From contig CANSNA010000006.1 in the NCBI GenBank assembly GCA_947648255.1, positions 1-52,525 of the forward strand: 52,525 bases of DNA, given 5' to 3'. Of this stretch, positions 1 to 9,501 are shown in pieces. Position numbers and translations under genes: made by a program. The notes under the pieces were generated by a model. That model saw only the letters and a program-made list of their open reading frames with translations, ran no database searches and had not been told where the DNA came from. The first letter of the stretch is position 1. Each line of letters begins with the position of its first letter. Source of the stretch: an uncultured Clostridium sp. Lineage in GTDB: Bacteria > Bacillota > Clostridia > TANB77 > CAG-508.

Positions 1-2
1 TA

Positions 3-107
3 CATAATGCTTCTACTATAGTTGAGCCAAGTTTAAAATTTGACATTCAAATTGAAGGTATGCCAACATCAATTATATCAATCAATTGCTATTGGCTAGA
101 AAAATAG
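3..107 (+). CDS. C-terminal end of a gene entering from the left, unidentified
   Basis: A reading frame is open from the window edge and stops at TAG 105-107, giving 34 residues that end in CYWLEK. The usable sequence is too short to name a family. A strong hairpin terminator follows 27 bases later, which supports this being the true end of a transcribed gene. The start lies outside the window. Confidence 0.5.
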   Translation, partial: HNASTIVEPSLKFDIQIEGMPTSIISINCYWLEK

Positions 108-133
108 TATAAAAGTATACAAAAGAAATAAAT

Positions 134-177
134 AAAAGAAATATTAATATTTAAGAAGATATTAATATTTCTTTTTT
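134..177 (+). terminator. Rho-independent terminator
   Basis: The arms AAAGAAATATTAATAT (135-150) and ATATTAATATTTCTTT (159-174) pair around an 8-base loop, and the right arm continues as a T run. It closes the partial gene at the left edge. Confidence 0.8.
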
Positions 178-231
178 ATTTATAGTATTTATAAAATTAT
201 TAAAATTGATTAGAATTTGGAGGTATGATAA

Positions 232-361
232 ATGAAACAAAAAATTTTTTGATGTTAATTTAATTAAGGCACAATGGAGTATATTTTTAATTATATCAAC
301 GATTATAGGATTTATGTTGGCAATTACAATTGTTCCCAATAATTATAATATAGGAATTTAA
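232..361 (+). pseudogene. Small membrane peptide with a frame break at a T6 run
   Basis: A good ribosome site (GGAGG, about 219-223) precedes ATG 232, but the frame stops after six codons at TGA 250. If one T of the T6 run (245-250) is skipped, the frame continues to TAA 359-361 and encodes about 42 residues with one hydrophobic stretch (core IFLIISTIIGFMLAITIV). The break is UUU UGA, not CGG, so it does not belong to the CGG class. It could be a decayed gene, a sequencing indel, or an RF2-like slip at UUU UGA. No family was recognised. Confidence 0.35.
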
Positions 362-407
362 AGAATTAATCCACTTTTCGTGAATAGATGTTTTAGAATG
401 TAGTTAT

Positions 408-434
408 TTTGTTTAACATTTGGAGTGCACTTCA
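408..434 (-). repeat. Orphan terminal inverted repeat of an IS3-type element
   Basis: These 27 bases match the reverse complement of the IS end at 29107-29133 at 25 of 27 positions. No transposase gene lies beside this copy, so it looks like the right end of a deleted or decayed relative of the element near 29.1 kb. The rest of 362-613 holds no gene that I can see, only AT-rich sequence leading to the ribosome site at 600-605. Confidence 0.6.
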
Positions 435-613
435 TAAATACATTCATTTTTTTTGTTTATAAAAAAATGAATGCAAAGCAAAAAATGTGAACAAAAATAA
501 TTTTAAGTATATAAAATTTCCTAAATAATATATAACTTTGAAATTTTTGCTAAATAATTAAAAACAAGATAGGGTACAATAAAACCGAATAGTAAAAAAA
601 GGAGGAAATTTTA

Positions 614-1678
614 ATGAAAAAAACAATTAGCATTTTTACCATGATATTAATATTGAGCTTGATTATTTTTATGCCAATTAGTTATGCACAAGCACTAGAT
701 ACAATTGATATAAAAACTAATAAAACAACAGTAAGACCAGGTGAAGAAGTAATATTAAATATAAACTTTGGACAGAATTTAGGAGCTTATACATTTAATA
801 TAGACTATGATAATAGTATTTTCGACTATGTATCAGTAGATGGAGGAACTGACAATAATATAAATGATAGACTAAAAGTAACATTTTATGATCAAACAGG
901 AGGAACGAACCCTAGAAATAGTATGAGTGCAACGTTTAAGGCAAAAGCAAACATTACTACATCTAATCCAACAGAGTTTACAGTAACAGCAGAAGGGTTA
1001 GCAAATCCAGATGCATCTGTTCAATTTGATGATATTACAACACCAATTGTTAAAAACGTTACTGTAGAACCAGAATATGTAGATTATACAATAAAATTAG
1101 AACACAGTGGCAATGTTGTAAAAGCACAAGAGAAGGCTATGACTTTAAGTTACTCTTCACCAATGGGGCGTTATTATGAACATGCTAGACTAATTGCGGA
1201 AGCTGTGACACCTCAAGGAGCAACTGTGAAACTATTAGCAAATGATCAATCAAATGCTGAACATGATATTATTCAAAGTGGATGGGGAGACGCACAAGGA
1301 AGTAAAATAGGAGGAAAAGATGTTTCTCAAGTTTTACAAACTAGAGCTATATTTACTCAAGAAGGAAACTATACAATTACTTTAAAATTAATTGATAGAG
1401 ATAATTCAGACACAGTAATAGCAGAAAAAGCATTTAATTTTTCTGTTTTGGAACGTGAAGTAGCAGCAAATCCAACTAATACACCAAATGAAAGCTCAGG
1501 TAATCAAGATACTACACAGACTAAACCAGAAACTACACAAAATAATCAAAAAGAAATAGAAGCAGACACACCAAAAAAATTACCAAAAACAGGAAGCAAC
1601 ATATATATTCCAATTATTATTGTTTTAATAATTTTAGCAAGTAGTTATGCTTATTTTAATAAGAAAAATAAAATCTAA
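614..1678 (+). CDS. Cell-wall-anchored cohesin-domain surface protein (LPKTG)
   Basis: This is a 354-residue secreted protein. An N-terminal signal peptide (residues 1-28, ending in SYAQA) is followed by a type I cohesin-like module (about 30-150). It opens with the typical start (a VRPGEEV motif, then GAYTFNIDYD). A second beta-rich region spans about 155-280, followed by a Thr/Asn/Gln-rich linker. The C-terminus is a sortase signal: LPKTG, a hydrophobic helix and a basic tail. Cohesins bind dockerins, and two dockerin proteins lie downstream (2442 and 6420), so this is probably a wall-bound receptor for them. The ribosome site AAAGGAGG is at a good distance from ATG 614. No CGG recoding site occurs in the gene. 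Its partner sortase may be the next gene. Confidence 0.8.
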   Translation: MKKTISIFTMILILSLIIFMPISYAQALDTIDIKTNKTTVRPGEEVILNINFGQNLGAYTFNIDYDNSIFDYVSVDGGTDNNINDRLKVTFYDQTGGTNPRNSMSATFKAKANITTSNPTEFTVTAEGLANPDASVQFDDITTPIVKNVTVEPEYVDYTIKLEHSGNVVKAQEKAMTLSYSSPMGRYYEHARLIAEAVTPQGATVKLLANDQSNAEHDIIQSGWGDAQGSKIGGKDVSQVLQTRAIFTQEGNYTITLKLIDRDNSDTVIAEKAFNFSVLEREVAANPTNTPNESSGNQDTTQTKPETTQNNQKEIEADTPKKLPKTGSNIYIPIIIVLIILASSYAYFNKKNKI

Positions 1679-1694
1679 ATTCTTATACAAAAAT

Positions 1695-1738
1695 AATAAG
1701 ATAAAATATATTTTACTAAAGATATATTTTATCTTATT
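1695..1738. terminator. Long AT hairpin between the cohesin gene and the sortase
   Basis: The 16-base arms 1695-1710 and 1723-1738 are perfectly complementary. There is no T tail, so termination is less certain. It may separate or stabilise the two transcripts. Confidence 0.45.
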
Positions 1739-1788
1739 ACATAAAACAAGTAACTTAGAACAAATGATAATTAAAAAGGAGTAAATAA

Positions 1789-2406
1789 ATGAGCAGAAGG
1801 AGTAGAAGGAAAAAGAAAAAAATAATTAATTATTTAATTGTATTTATAACTTTAAGTATTATATTGTTTCTAGGAATAGAGGAGTACAAAGATAGTAAAA
1901 TAAAAAAATATATAGCTAATAAAAATAAACAATATACTGCACAAGATATAAGTACAATAAATAAAAAAGAAGAGACGAAAAAATACCCTAAAGAAGAAAT
2001 ACCAAAGGAATATAAAGGATATGAAGTCGCAGCAAAGCTAGAGATACCAAAAATACAATTAGAAGCTTATGTATTGAGCACCTATTCAGAAAAATCCTTA
2101 AATATAACTGCTACAAAGTTTTGGGGAGCAGAGCCAAACAAAGAAGGGAATTTTTGCATAGCAGGGCATAATGTTAAAAATATGTTTTATAACTTAAGAG
2201 ATTTAAAAATTTCAGATACATTTTGGATTATTGACAATGAAGTAGGAAAAGTTGAATATGAAATTTATTCTATATACACAGTCATTCCAGAAGATATAAA
2301 ATGCTTGTCACAAGAAACAAATGGAAGGTTAGAAGCAACACTAATTACTTGTACTAATGATTCAAAAAGAAGAATTATTGTAAAAGCGAAAGAAAAAGAA
2401 ACTTGA
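1789..2406 (+). CDS. Class D sortase
   Basis: A 205-residue protein with a very basic N-terminus (MSRRSRRKKKK), a single membrane helix (about 14-30) and a C-terminal sortase fold. The catalytic histidine sits in CIAGHN, the cysteine in LITCTND and the arginine in KRRIIVKA. Sortases cleave the LPxTG signal and join the protein to cell-wall peptide. It lies between an LPKTG protein and the dockerin hydrolases, so it probably anchors the cohesin protein. A second sortase of the same kind lies at 9863-10563 on the other strand. The ribosome site AAAAGGAG precedes ATG 1789. The gene contains no CGG codon. Confidence 0.88.
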   Translation: MSRRSRRKKKKIINYLIVFITLSIILFLGIEEYKDSKIKKYIANKNKQYTAQDISTINKKEETKKYPKEEIPKEYKGYEVAAKLEIPKIQLEAYVLSTYSEKSLNITATKFWGAEPNKEGNFCIAGHNVKNMFYNLRDLKISDTFWIIDNEVGKVEYEIYSIYTVIPEDIKCLSQETNGRLEATLITCTNDSKRRIIVKAKEKET

Positions 2407-2441
2407 TTAATTGACCTATACGAAAAGGAGAGAGGAAAGCT

Positions 2442-4692
2442 TTGAAAAGAATATATAATTTTATCATTATTTTATTTTTACTTATATTTTCAAGTATATT
2501 TATATGCTTTAAATCGCAGGCATCAACCAAAACAGACGGAATTGAAAGCTTTCCTGCTAGTTATAAGCCATATTTAATAGAATTGCAAAAAAAACATCCT
2601 AATTGGAAATTTACAGCGATGTATACTAATTTAGATTGGAATTATGTTATAGATCAAGAAAATATATTTGGAAAAAACCTAGTACCTAAAAATTATGGAG
2701 ATAAGTGGAAAAATACAACACCAGGTCAATATAATGTAGAGGTAGATTCTGGATGGGTAGATAGCTCTAGGGAAGCAGTAGAATTTTGCATGGATCCTAG
2801 AAATTTTCTTAATGAAGTGCGTCTTATGCAATTTGAAGGACTTTCGTTTGATACAAATACCAATAATATAGATGGAATTGAAAAAATTTTATATGGAACA
2901 GAATTTTATAATAATAGAGTTTCATATTTTGATAGCTATGGCAACAGCATTAACATGAATGAAAAATATAGTGATTTAATTTTAAGAGGGGGACAAAACT
3001 CTAAAGTAAGCCCTTATCATTTAGCATCACGAATCAAACAAGAGGTTGGTCCCTTTTTATCTCATAGTTCAATTAGTGGTAAAGTAGAAGGATTTGAAGG
3101 ATTATATAATTTTTATAATATAGGGGCAACAAGTTCATCAGAACCTATGGGAGCAATAAAAAAGGGATTACAATATGCAAGAGATGGTAAAGGTGCTAGT
3201 CAAACTATAAAAGATAGATATTTAATTCCTTGGAATACAAAAGAAAGAGCTATTACAGGAGGAGGAATTTTTATTGGATCCAGTTATATAAATGTAGGAC
3301 AAAATACAATATATTTGCAAAAGTTTGATGTAAATGATGATAGAAGTGCTAACTTATTTTCACATCAATATATGACAAATATACTTGCACCTTACAGTGA
3401 ATCAAAGTCTATCTATAATGGATATAAAAAAAGTGGATTATTAGAATTACCAATGTCTTTTATAATTCCAGTTTATAATAACATGCCTGAACTTATGACA
3501 GATAACCCTAATATTAATAAAGATGAATTTAGCATAGAAAATTCAAAAGTTTATTGCAATGGAACTAATGTTAATATTAGGACAGGACCTTCTACTTCTT
3601 ATGAAATTATTGGAGTTGTGAATCTTCAAGATAAAATGACACGAATCTTAAAAGGAAAACAAAATGGAGAAAGATGGGATAAAGTAGTTCTTGAAAATGG
3701 AATTATTCGGATATATTTATCAAACTTATGTAACAGAAGAATTAGAAGTACAAATTGAAAAAATAGATGTATCTATTGATAATACCACTTTAAAAAAAGG
3801 CGAAACAAAGAACTTACAAGTAATTATTGAGCCAAATGAGGCAAAAGATCATAAGGTAGAGTTTAAATCGAGCAATCCAAATGTTATAACAGTGGATGAA
3901 TTTGGAAGAATGCAAGCTAATCGCTCTGGTAGTAGTATAATTACAGTAAAGGCAATAGAAAACAATGTACAAAATCAAATTGAAATTAATGTTTATAGTA
4001 ATGTAACATCTATAACATTAGACCAAGAAGAAATTTATATGCAAGTAGGAGATACTTTCAAAATTAATGCTTATATTGAACCAGATGATGCAAATGATAA
4101 AATAGTTATATATCAAAGTAGTAGACAAGAAATAGCAGAAGTACAAGAAAAAGGAGTAGTCACTGCAAAACAAATAGGAGAGACCGATATAATAGCTATA
4201 GCAAATGAAAACTCAGAAATAAAAGCAAAATGTAAAGTTTTTGTAGTAAGAGAAATGGAAGATGCAGAAATTCACTTTGATAGTTCTTTAACTATAAATA
4301 GTTTAGAAATGAGTAGTATTGACTATGAAGAAAATACAGTTGCTGATATAAAAAATAAAATTACAACAAATTTAGAAATAGAAATTGTAAATTATAAGAA
4401 TCAAATTCTAGAAGATACAGATATTGTTGGAACAGGAAGTAAAATACAAGTCAAAGAAGATGGAAAAATATTAAGACAATATCAAATTATTCTTTATGGT
4501 GATGCCAATGGAGATGGAAAAATAAATAGTATTGACTTACTCGTATTGCAACGACATATATTAGAAATAGAATCAATTGACGCAATATTTAAAAAAGCAT
4601 GTAACATTAGTAAAAATGGTAAAAAGCCAACATCAGTAGATTTATTACTAATCCAAAGGCATATTTTAGAACTGCAAGTTATTGAACAATAA
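2442..4692 (+). CDS. Dockerin-bearing glucosaminidase-like surface protein with SH3 and Ig-like domains
   Basis: The start is TTG 2442 behind AAGGAGAGAGG. Read with one +1 step at 3708 (ATT CGG A), it gives 749 residues. The order is signal peptide (1-28), an N-acetylglucosaminidase-like domain (about 35-350, with DPRNFL and SPYHLASRIKQEVG), an SH3-like domain (about 360-430, VNIRTGPSTSYEIIG), two bacterial Ig-like (Big_2) repeats and a C-terminal dockerin. The first dockerin loop is a good calcium loop (GDANGDGKINSID). The second (NISKNGKKPTSVD) has lost acidic residues. The recoding site falls in the SH3 domain, and without it the Ig and dockerin parts would be lost. The likely role is a peptidoglycan hydrolase docked to the cohesin proteins of this cluster. 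Confidence 0.85.
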
Positions 4693-4717
4693 CAAAATAA
4701 AACTTGGGAGGAGTGTT

Positions 4718-6004
4718 ATGTTAAAGAGGAAAATTTTGATGGTTTTAGTTTTTAGCATTAGTTTTTACTTGTTTTGGAATGTAACATATGCTGTAAATAG
4801 TGGGACAGTTTATTTGACAAGTAGGCAAAATGAAGTAAATCCAGGAGAAGAAATAGAAATAACAGTTAATTTACAAAATAATAAAATTGCAGCTTGTAAT
4901 TTTTATATATATTTTGAAGATACGAAAGTTGAATTTATTGATAATAATTCTCAAGAAGACTCGACTTATAATATAAAATTAAATTCCAAATATATTAATT
5001 TCGTTTGGTTCGATAAACTTGGTGGAGAAGGTGCAAAAAATGGAGAAATTACAACATTTAAGTTTCGAGCAAAAGAAAATGGATTAGCCACGTTTACAAT
5101 AAATGGAGAATTTTATGATCAAAATGGGCAATTAATACAAACAGATTTTAAAGAAGAACAGATTAAAATAGGAAAAGAAGAAAGCAATCTACAAAAACAA
5201 AGTAAAGAAGAAGGAACTAATCTAGAAGGTAATAATTCAAATTTACAGGTATTAAGAGTAGATAAAGAAGGTTTGATTCCAAGTTTTGAAAAAGATATAC
5301 AAGAATATTATTTAAATGTGTCAAAGGACACATCCTTTGTTGATGTTTTGGCAATTAGCGAAAATAAAAATGCAACAGTCGAAATACAAGGAAATGAAAA
5401 TTTAGAAGAAAGAACAAATAAGATTATAGTTAAAGTAACTTCTGCTGATAAAACACAAAGCAAAGTTTATACAATTCATGTAAGCAAAACAGATAATTTT
5501 GAACTTGCAAATACTAATCTTGAAATATTAGCAATTGAAAATGCATTGCTAAATCCACCTTTTGACACATCAAACACAAATTACGAAATAGAAGTTTCTA
5601 ATCAAACAGAATCTCTTAATATATTTGCCATTCCTGAGAATGAAAAGGCAACAGTTCAAATTATGGGAAAGGACAATTTGAAACAAGGTAATAATATAGT
5701 TACAGTTTTGGTAAATGCACAAGATGGATTCACACAAAGAATTTATAAAATAAATGTTAATAGAAGGAATCTCGAACAGGAGAAAAAATACCAAGAAGAA
5801 CAAGCAAAAAAGAAAGAAGATTTAGAAAAAGCTTATAATATAGAAAAGACTTCTTTAAATATAAATAATTCAAAAAAACAATTAGCTGAAAAACAAAATA
5901 TTAATTATGCAACTATTGCAGTTTGGATTTGTATTATAGCAATTGTATCTTTATTAATACTTATGATAATTTGGAAAATAACAAAAAATCGTAAACTAAA
6001 ATAA
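4718..6004 (+). CDS. Membrane-anchored cohesin protein with cadherin-like repeats
   Basis: A 428-residue protein; I chose ATG 4718 because GGGAGGAG lies directly upstream. A signal peptide (1-27) is followed by a cohesin-like module (about 30-150, VNPGEEIEITVNLQNN), then two cadherin-like beta-sandwich repeats (about 175-260 and 265-345; each ends with a KVYTIHVS or RIYKINVN type strand). A charged coiled region and a C-terminal membrane helix with a lysine/arginine tail follow, without an LPxTG motif. It would display its cohesin from the membrane rather than the wall. The preceding gene ends at 4692, so the two are probably co-transcribed. Confidence 0.78.
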   Translation: MLKRKILMVLVFSISFYLFWNVTYAVNSGTVYLTSRQNEVNPGEEIEITVNLQNNKIAACNFYIYFEDTKVEFIDNNSQEDSTYNIKLNSKYINFVWFDKLGGEGAKNGEITTFKFRAKENGLATFTINGEFYDQNGQLIQTDFKEEQIKIGKEESNLQKQSKEEGTNLEGNNSNLQVLRVDKEGLIPSFEKDIQEYYLNVSKDTSFVDVLAISENKNATVEIQGNENLEERTNKIIVKVTSADKTQSKVYTIHVSKTDNFELANTNLEILAIENALLNPPFDTSNTNYEIEVSNQTESLNIFAIPENEKATVQIMGKDNLKQGNNIVTVLVNAQDGFTQRIYKINVNRRNLEQEKKYQEEQAKKKEDLEKAYNIEKTSLNINNSKKQLAEKQNINYATIAVWICIIAIVSLLILMIIWKITKNRKLK

Positions 6005-6019
6005 AAATATAAAAAAATG

Positions 6020-6068
6020 CATGTAATTAGCTATTTATAATAAATAAGACAAATTACATGTGTTTTTT
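6020..6068 (+). terminator. Rho-independent terminator
   Basis: CATGTAATT (6020-6028) pairs with AATTACATG (6052-6060), and a T run follows. It ends the transcript of the first surface genes. The rest of the 6005-6419 gap holds the promoter and leader hairpin listed next, and I see no gene there. Confidence 0.7.
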
Positions 6069-6289
6069 AAAAAATAGGAAAAATCGCAGACTTTTGCTAT
6101 TTAAAAAAGCTAAGTTTACTTGAGCTGTGCAATTGTGAAGTAATTAGCAGATATGGTTTAGCCACTTTTCTTATAAAAAATAAAAAAACAATATAATTAA
6201 TTCATAAGAAAATATTAAGAATTGTTAAAATATTTAGAAAATAGCGAAGTTTACCATTGTTACAGTTTTGTTACAAATAAAAAAAACAA

Positions 6290-6319
6290 TTGACTTAAAT
6301 CGACAAGAAATGTTATACT
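6290..6319 (+). promoter_or_regulatory. Sigma-A type promoter for the 6420 gene
   Basis: TTGACT (6290-6295) and TATACT (6314-6319) are 18 bases apart. A TG one base before the -10 box (6311-6312) makes an extended -10 element. The predicted leader is about 95 bases long. Confidence 0.65.
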
Positions 6320-6389
6320 ATATTTACTTAAAATAATAAAAAAAGTAAAAAAATATTGAAATAAAAAATCAAAGGAAGTTTAAAATAGA

Positions 6390-6406
6390 CTAAGCTCAAA
6401 GCTTAG
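6390..6406 (+). promoter_or_regulatory. Leader hairpin next to the ribosome binding site
   Basis: CTAAGCT-CAA-AGCTTAG is a perfect 7-bp stem with a 3-base loop. It ends two bases before GGAGGAGG (6408-6415). It may hold the ribosome site open or protect the 5' end of the transcript. Confidence 0.5.
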
Positions 6407-6419
6407 TGGAGGAGGACAA

Positions 6420-8099
6420 ATGCAAAAGTTAAAATACAAAGCAAAAAAAATATTTATTATACAAATGATATTTGTAATTGTTTTTGCCATGATTTTAAAT
6501 ATGACAGTAATGACAAGTGAAGTAAAGGCTGTTCAGCAATCAAAAAAAGAAGGGATTGATGCTTTCCCAGAAAGCTACAAAGCAGGGCTAAGAGCCTTAA
6601 AAGCAAATCATCCAAATTGGAATTTCATAGCTTTTAACACAGGTTTAACGTGGCAAGAATTTATGAATGCAGAAAATGAACATATAGAAAGTACACCATC
6701 AAAAGCAAAAAGAAATTTAGTAAAAACAACTAAAGGACCATGGAAATGTGCGTGCAATAGAAATGGTGGAAGCGGATATATGTGCGCATCAGATGGAATT
6801 ATCGCATACTATGCAGATCCTAGAAATTTTTTAAGCGAAACAGGAATATACCAATTTATGGAAATGACATATAACCAATCAACACAAAATAAAGCAAGCC
6901 TTCAGCAAGTTTTAAAAAATAGCTTTATGAATGGAAGCGTAGAAATTTCAGGAGAAAGAGAAGATACAACAATAAAAGCAAAACAGGAAAATCAATATAT
7001 AATTGTAGCACCAGGAACTAAAAATACAGAAGTTGCAACAGCAATCAATATGACAAGATTTAGAGTGACAGATGCAAATAATAAAGCAGTATCAAATGAT
7101 AGTGTTGCAGCAACAGGACATAAATTCATAAACACTGAATATAATACTACATATACAATGGTTGTTTTAGGAGATGTAAATGGAGATGGATTAATAAAAT
7201 CAACAGACTATGCTAGAATAAAAAGCTATATAATGCAACAAGGAACATTAAGTGATCTAGAAAAAAAAGCAGCAGATGTAAATAGAGATGGAAATGTAAA
7301 ATCAACAGATTATGCTAGAATAAAAAATTATATTATGACAGGTGCACCAATTACATTATCTGAAAAAACATCAGGCTCATCTACAATGTCATATGCAGAT
7401 ATAATAATGAAAGCAGCAGAAGAAAGTGATATAAGCCCATATCATATAGCAATGAAGATTTTTCAAGAAGTTGGAAAAACAAATCCTAGCCAAGCTGTTA
7501 CTGGTAATTATCCAGGACTTGAAGGATACTATAACTTCTTTAACTGGAATGCAACAGATTCATCTGGAATTAGAGGTGGATTAGAATATGCAAAATCACA
7601 AGGCTGGAATAATCAATACATAGCAATAATAGAAGGTGCAAAGAAAATGGCAGACAGCTATACAGCAACAGGACAAAATACACAGTATTTCTATAAATTT
7701 GATGTAGTAGATGATAGCTCAAATCATTTATATTGGCATCAATATATGACTAACATACAAGATCCTTCTAATCAGTCAAATATGATATTTAATGACCTAT
7801 ATGATGTATTTAAAGATGTAGCAGTAAACTTTATAATACCAGTATTTAATAATATGCCACAAAGTGCTTGCAGTTTACCAGGAGCAAGTGAAAATGCATG
7901 GGTAATAACAGGTACAGGTGTAAGGTTTAGAGAAACACCTAATGGAAGTGCAAAAGCAACACTAAGCCAATGGGAAGAACTTGAAAGAATAGGAAATGAA
8001 GAAGTATCAGCAGGCGGATATATTTGGTATAAATTCAAAAGAGGTAATGACATAGGATGGGTTGCAATAGATTCCGAATGGATAAAGAAGTGCAATTAA
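6420..8099 (+). CDS. Glucosaminidase-like surface protein with an internal dockerin
   Basis: A 559-residue protein with a signal peptide (1-38). It is a paralogue of the 2442 protein: both share HPNWNF/HPNWKF, DPRNFL, SPYH, a KIFQEVG/RIKQEVG helix and FIIPVFNNMP. Here the shared hydrolase domain is interrupted at about residues 175-320 by a beta-rich segment plus a complete dockerin. It has two canonical calcium loops (DVNGDGLIKSTD and DVNRDGNVKSTD). A C-terminal SH3-like domain (about 490-559, GVRFRETPNGS) may bind peptidoglycan. A cysteine-containing insert (KCACNRNGGSGYMC) precedes DPRNFL. Ribosome site GGAGGAGG. The gene has no in-frame CGG. The protein probably docks to the cohesins encoded upstream. 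Confidence 0.82.
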   Translation: MQKLKYKAKKIFIIQMIFVIVFAMILNMTVMTSEVKAVQQSKKEGIDAFPESYKAGLRALKANHPNWNFIAFNTGLTWQEFMNAENEHIESTPSKAKRNLVKTTKGPWKCACNRNGGSGYMCASDGIIAYYADPRNFLSETGIYQFMEMTYNQSTQNKASLQQVLKNSFMNGSVEISGEREDTTIKAKQENQYIIVAPGTKNTEVATAINMTRFRVTDANNKAVSNDSVAATGHKFINTEYNTTYTMVVLGDVNGDGLIKSTDYARIKSYIMQQGTLSDLEKKAADVNRDGNVKSTDYARIKNYIMTGAPITLSEKTSGSSTMSYADIIMKAAEESDISPYHIAMKIFQEVGKTNPSQAVTGNYPGLEGYYNFFNWNATDSSGIRGGLEYAKSQGWNNQYIAIIEGAKKMADSYTATGQNTQYFYKFDVVDDSSNHLYWHQYMTNIQDPSNQSNMIFNDLYDVFKDVAVNFIIPVFNNMPQSACSLPGASENAWVITGTGVRFRETPNGSAKATLSQWEELERIGNEEVSAGGYIWYKFKRGNDIGWVAIDSEWIKKCN

Positions 8100-8131
8100 A
8101 ACATAATTTATAAGGGAGGCAAAAGAAAACT

Positions 8132-9373
8132 ATGGCTAAAAGTCGAATTAAGAAAATTATATTTGGAGTGATAATTTTTATTACATATGTAGCTTTGATA
8201 CATGTAGTTAGTAATGCTGCTGGGTTTACAGTCTCAGCAGGTAGCACATCATTAAACCCAGACAAAACTACATCATTTCAAGTTACAGGACAAGATTGTG
8301 AAGGGAAATTTAGAGTAACAACATCAGATGCAAGCGTTGTAGAAATAGTAGTACAAGACCCATCAAAAGAGGTAAACAATATGAGAGATGTATGGGTTAA
8401 TGGAACAGAAGGAGTAACTTTAAAGGCAAAAAAAGCAGGCAAAGCAACAATAACGGCAACTACTGTTGATGTATCAAATACAGCAGGAACTGAAGAAGTA
8501 AAGGGATCAAAATCTGTTATAATAGAAGTTAAAGAACCAGCAAAAGCACCAGATACATCAAGTGCAAAACTTAAATCAATAACAGTTGCAGGCAAAACAT
8601 ACAATAATCCAAGTCAAGATATGACAGTAAATGTAGGAGCAGATGTAGGAGAAACTACAATTTCAGCTGTTGCAAATGATGGAAATGCAAAAATATCAGG
8701 AACAGGAAATAAACAGCTTGCAGCAGGAATAAATGTAGTAGTACTTACTGTAACAGGCTCTAATGGAGCAACACTAAAATATACTGTAAGAATAAAAAAG
8801 GCAGCAAAAACAGCAGAAGCACCAAATATAACAGGCGCAAATGAGCCAACACCAGAACCTACACCAGAAGAAAATCAGGCACCTGAGCTTTTAAGATTAT
8901 CATATCTATTAGTAGATGATGCAGAGTTAATGCCAGAATTCGATGCTGAAACATTTGAATATAGAATATCAGTTATAAATGCAGATAGTGTTAATGTAGC
9001 AGCAAATGCGAATGATGAAAATGCTAGTATAGAAATTAAAGGAGATAAAGACTTAATAGAGGGAGATAATGAAGTTACAATAACTTTAACAAGAGGTGAA
9101 GGCGAAGAAAAGGAAGAAACAATATATACAATAATAGTTACAAAAACAATAGAAGAAGTGATACCAATAGATGAAGAGACAGGAAATGATGAAAATAATG
9201 CTGGAGGTTTTTTAGGCAGTACAGGAGGAAAAGTTGCAGCAGGAGCAATTATTATTATAGCAGTAGCACTTGTTGTATTTTTTGTAATAAAAGGAAGAAT
9301 GAATGATGAAACATCTTATAATTCAAGAAAAGAAGCTAGAAGACGTGCATCATTTGATGATTTTGATGATTGA
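8132..9373 (+). CDS. Membrane-anchored Ig-like and cadherin-like surface protein
   Basis: A 413-residue protein. It has a signal anchor (about 8-30), an Ig-like domain (about 33-135, ending in SVIIEVKEP), a cadherin-like repeat (about 145-228), a Pro/Thr/Glu linker (PTPEPTPEENQ), a second cadherin-like repeat (about 250-335), a glycine-rich spacer, one strong membrane helix (about 367-388) and a cytoplasmic tail of basic then acidic residues (RKEARRRASFDDFDD). There is no catalytic motif. It follows the dockerin hydrolase by 32 bases, so it is probably in the same operon and acts as a structural or adhesive partner. The tail could contact cytoplasmic proteins. Confidence 0.72.
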   Translation: MAKSRIKKIIFGVIIFITYVALIHVVSNAAGFTVSAGSTSLNPDKTTSFQVTGQDCEGKFRVTTSDASVVEIVVQDPSKEVNNMRDVWVNGTEGVTLKAKKAGKATITATTVDVSNTAGTEEVKGSKSVIIEVKEPAKAPDTSSAKLKSITVAGKTYNNPSQDMTVNVGADVGETTISAVANDGNAKISGTGNKQLAAGINVVVLTVTGSNGATLKYTVRIKKAAKTAEAPNITGANEPTPEPTPEENQAPELLRLSYLLVDDAELMPEFDAETFEYRISVINADSVNVAANANDENASIEIKGDKDLIEGDNEVTITLTRGEGEEKEETIYTIIVTKTIEEVIPIDEETGNDENNAGGFLGSTGGKVAAGAIIIIAVALVVFFVIKGRMNDETSYNSRKEARRRASFDDFDD

Positions 9374-9429
9374 AATAAAAATGTAATAATTTTGAAATGA
9401 AAAATTAAAGAAAAGTTTTGTAAAAACTA

Positions 9430-9458
9430 TTGAAAAAAAAATAAAAATGTAGTATAAA
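9430..9458 (+). promoter_or_regulatory. Sigma-A type promoter for the small LPxTG gene
   Basis: TTGAAA (9430-9435) and TATAAA (9453-9458) are 17 bases apart. The predicted start is about 35-40 bases before ATG 9502. Confidence 0.55.
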
Positions 9459-9501
9459 TAATAGTATGAAAATGTATACTATTATTATAAAGGAGATTCA
9501 T

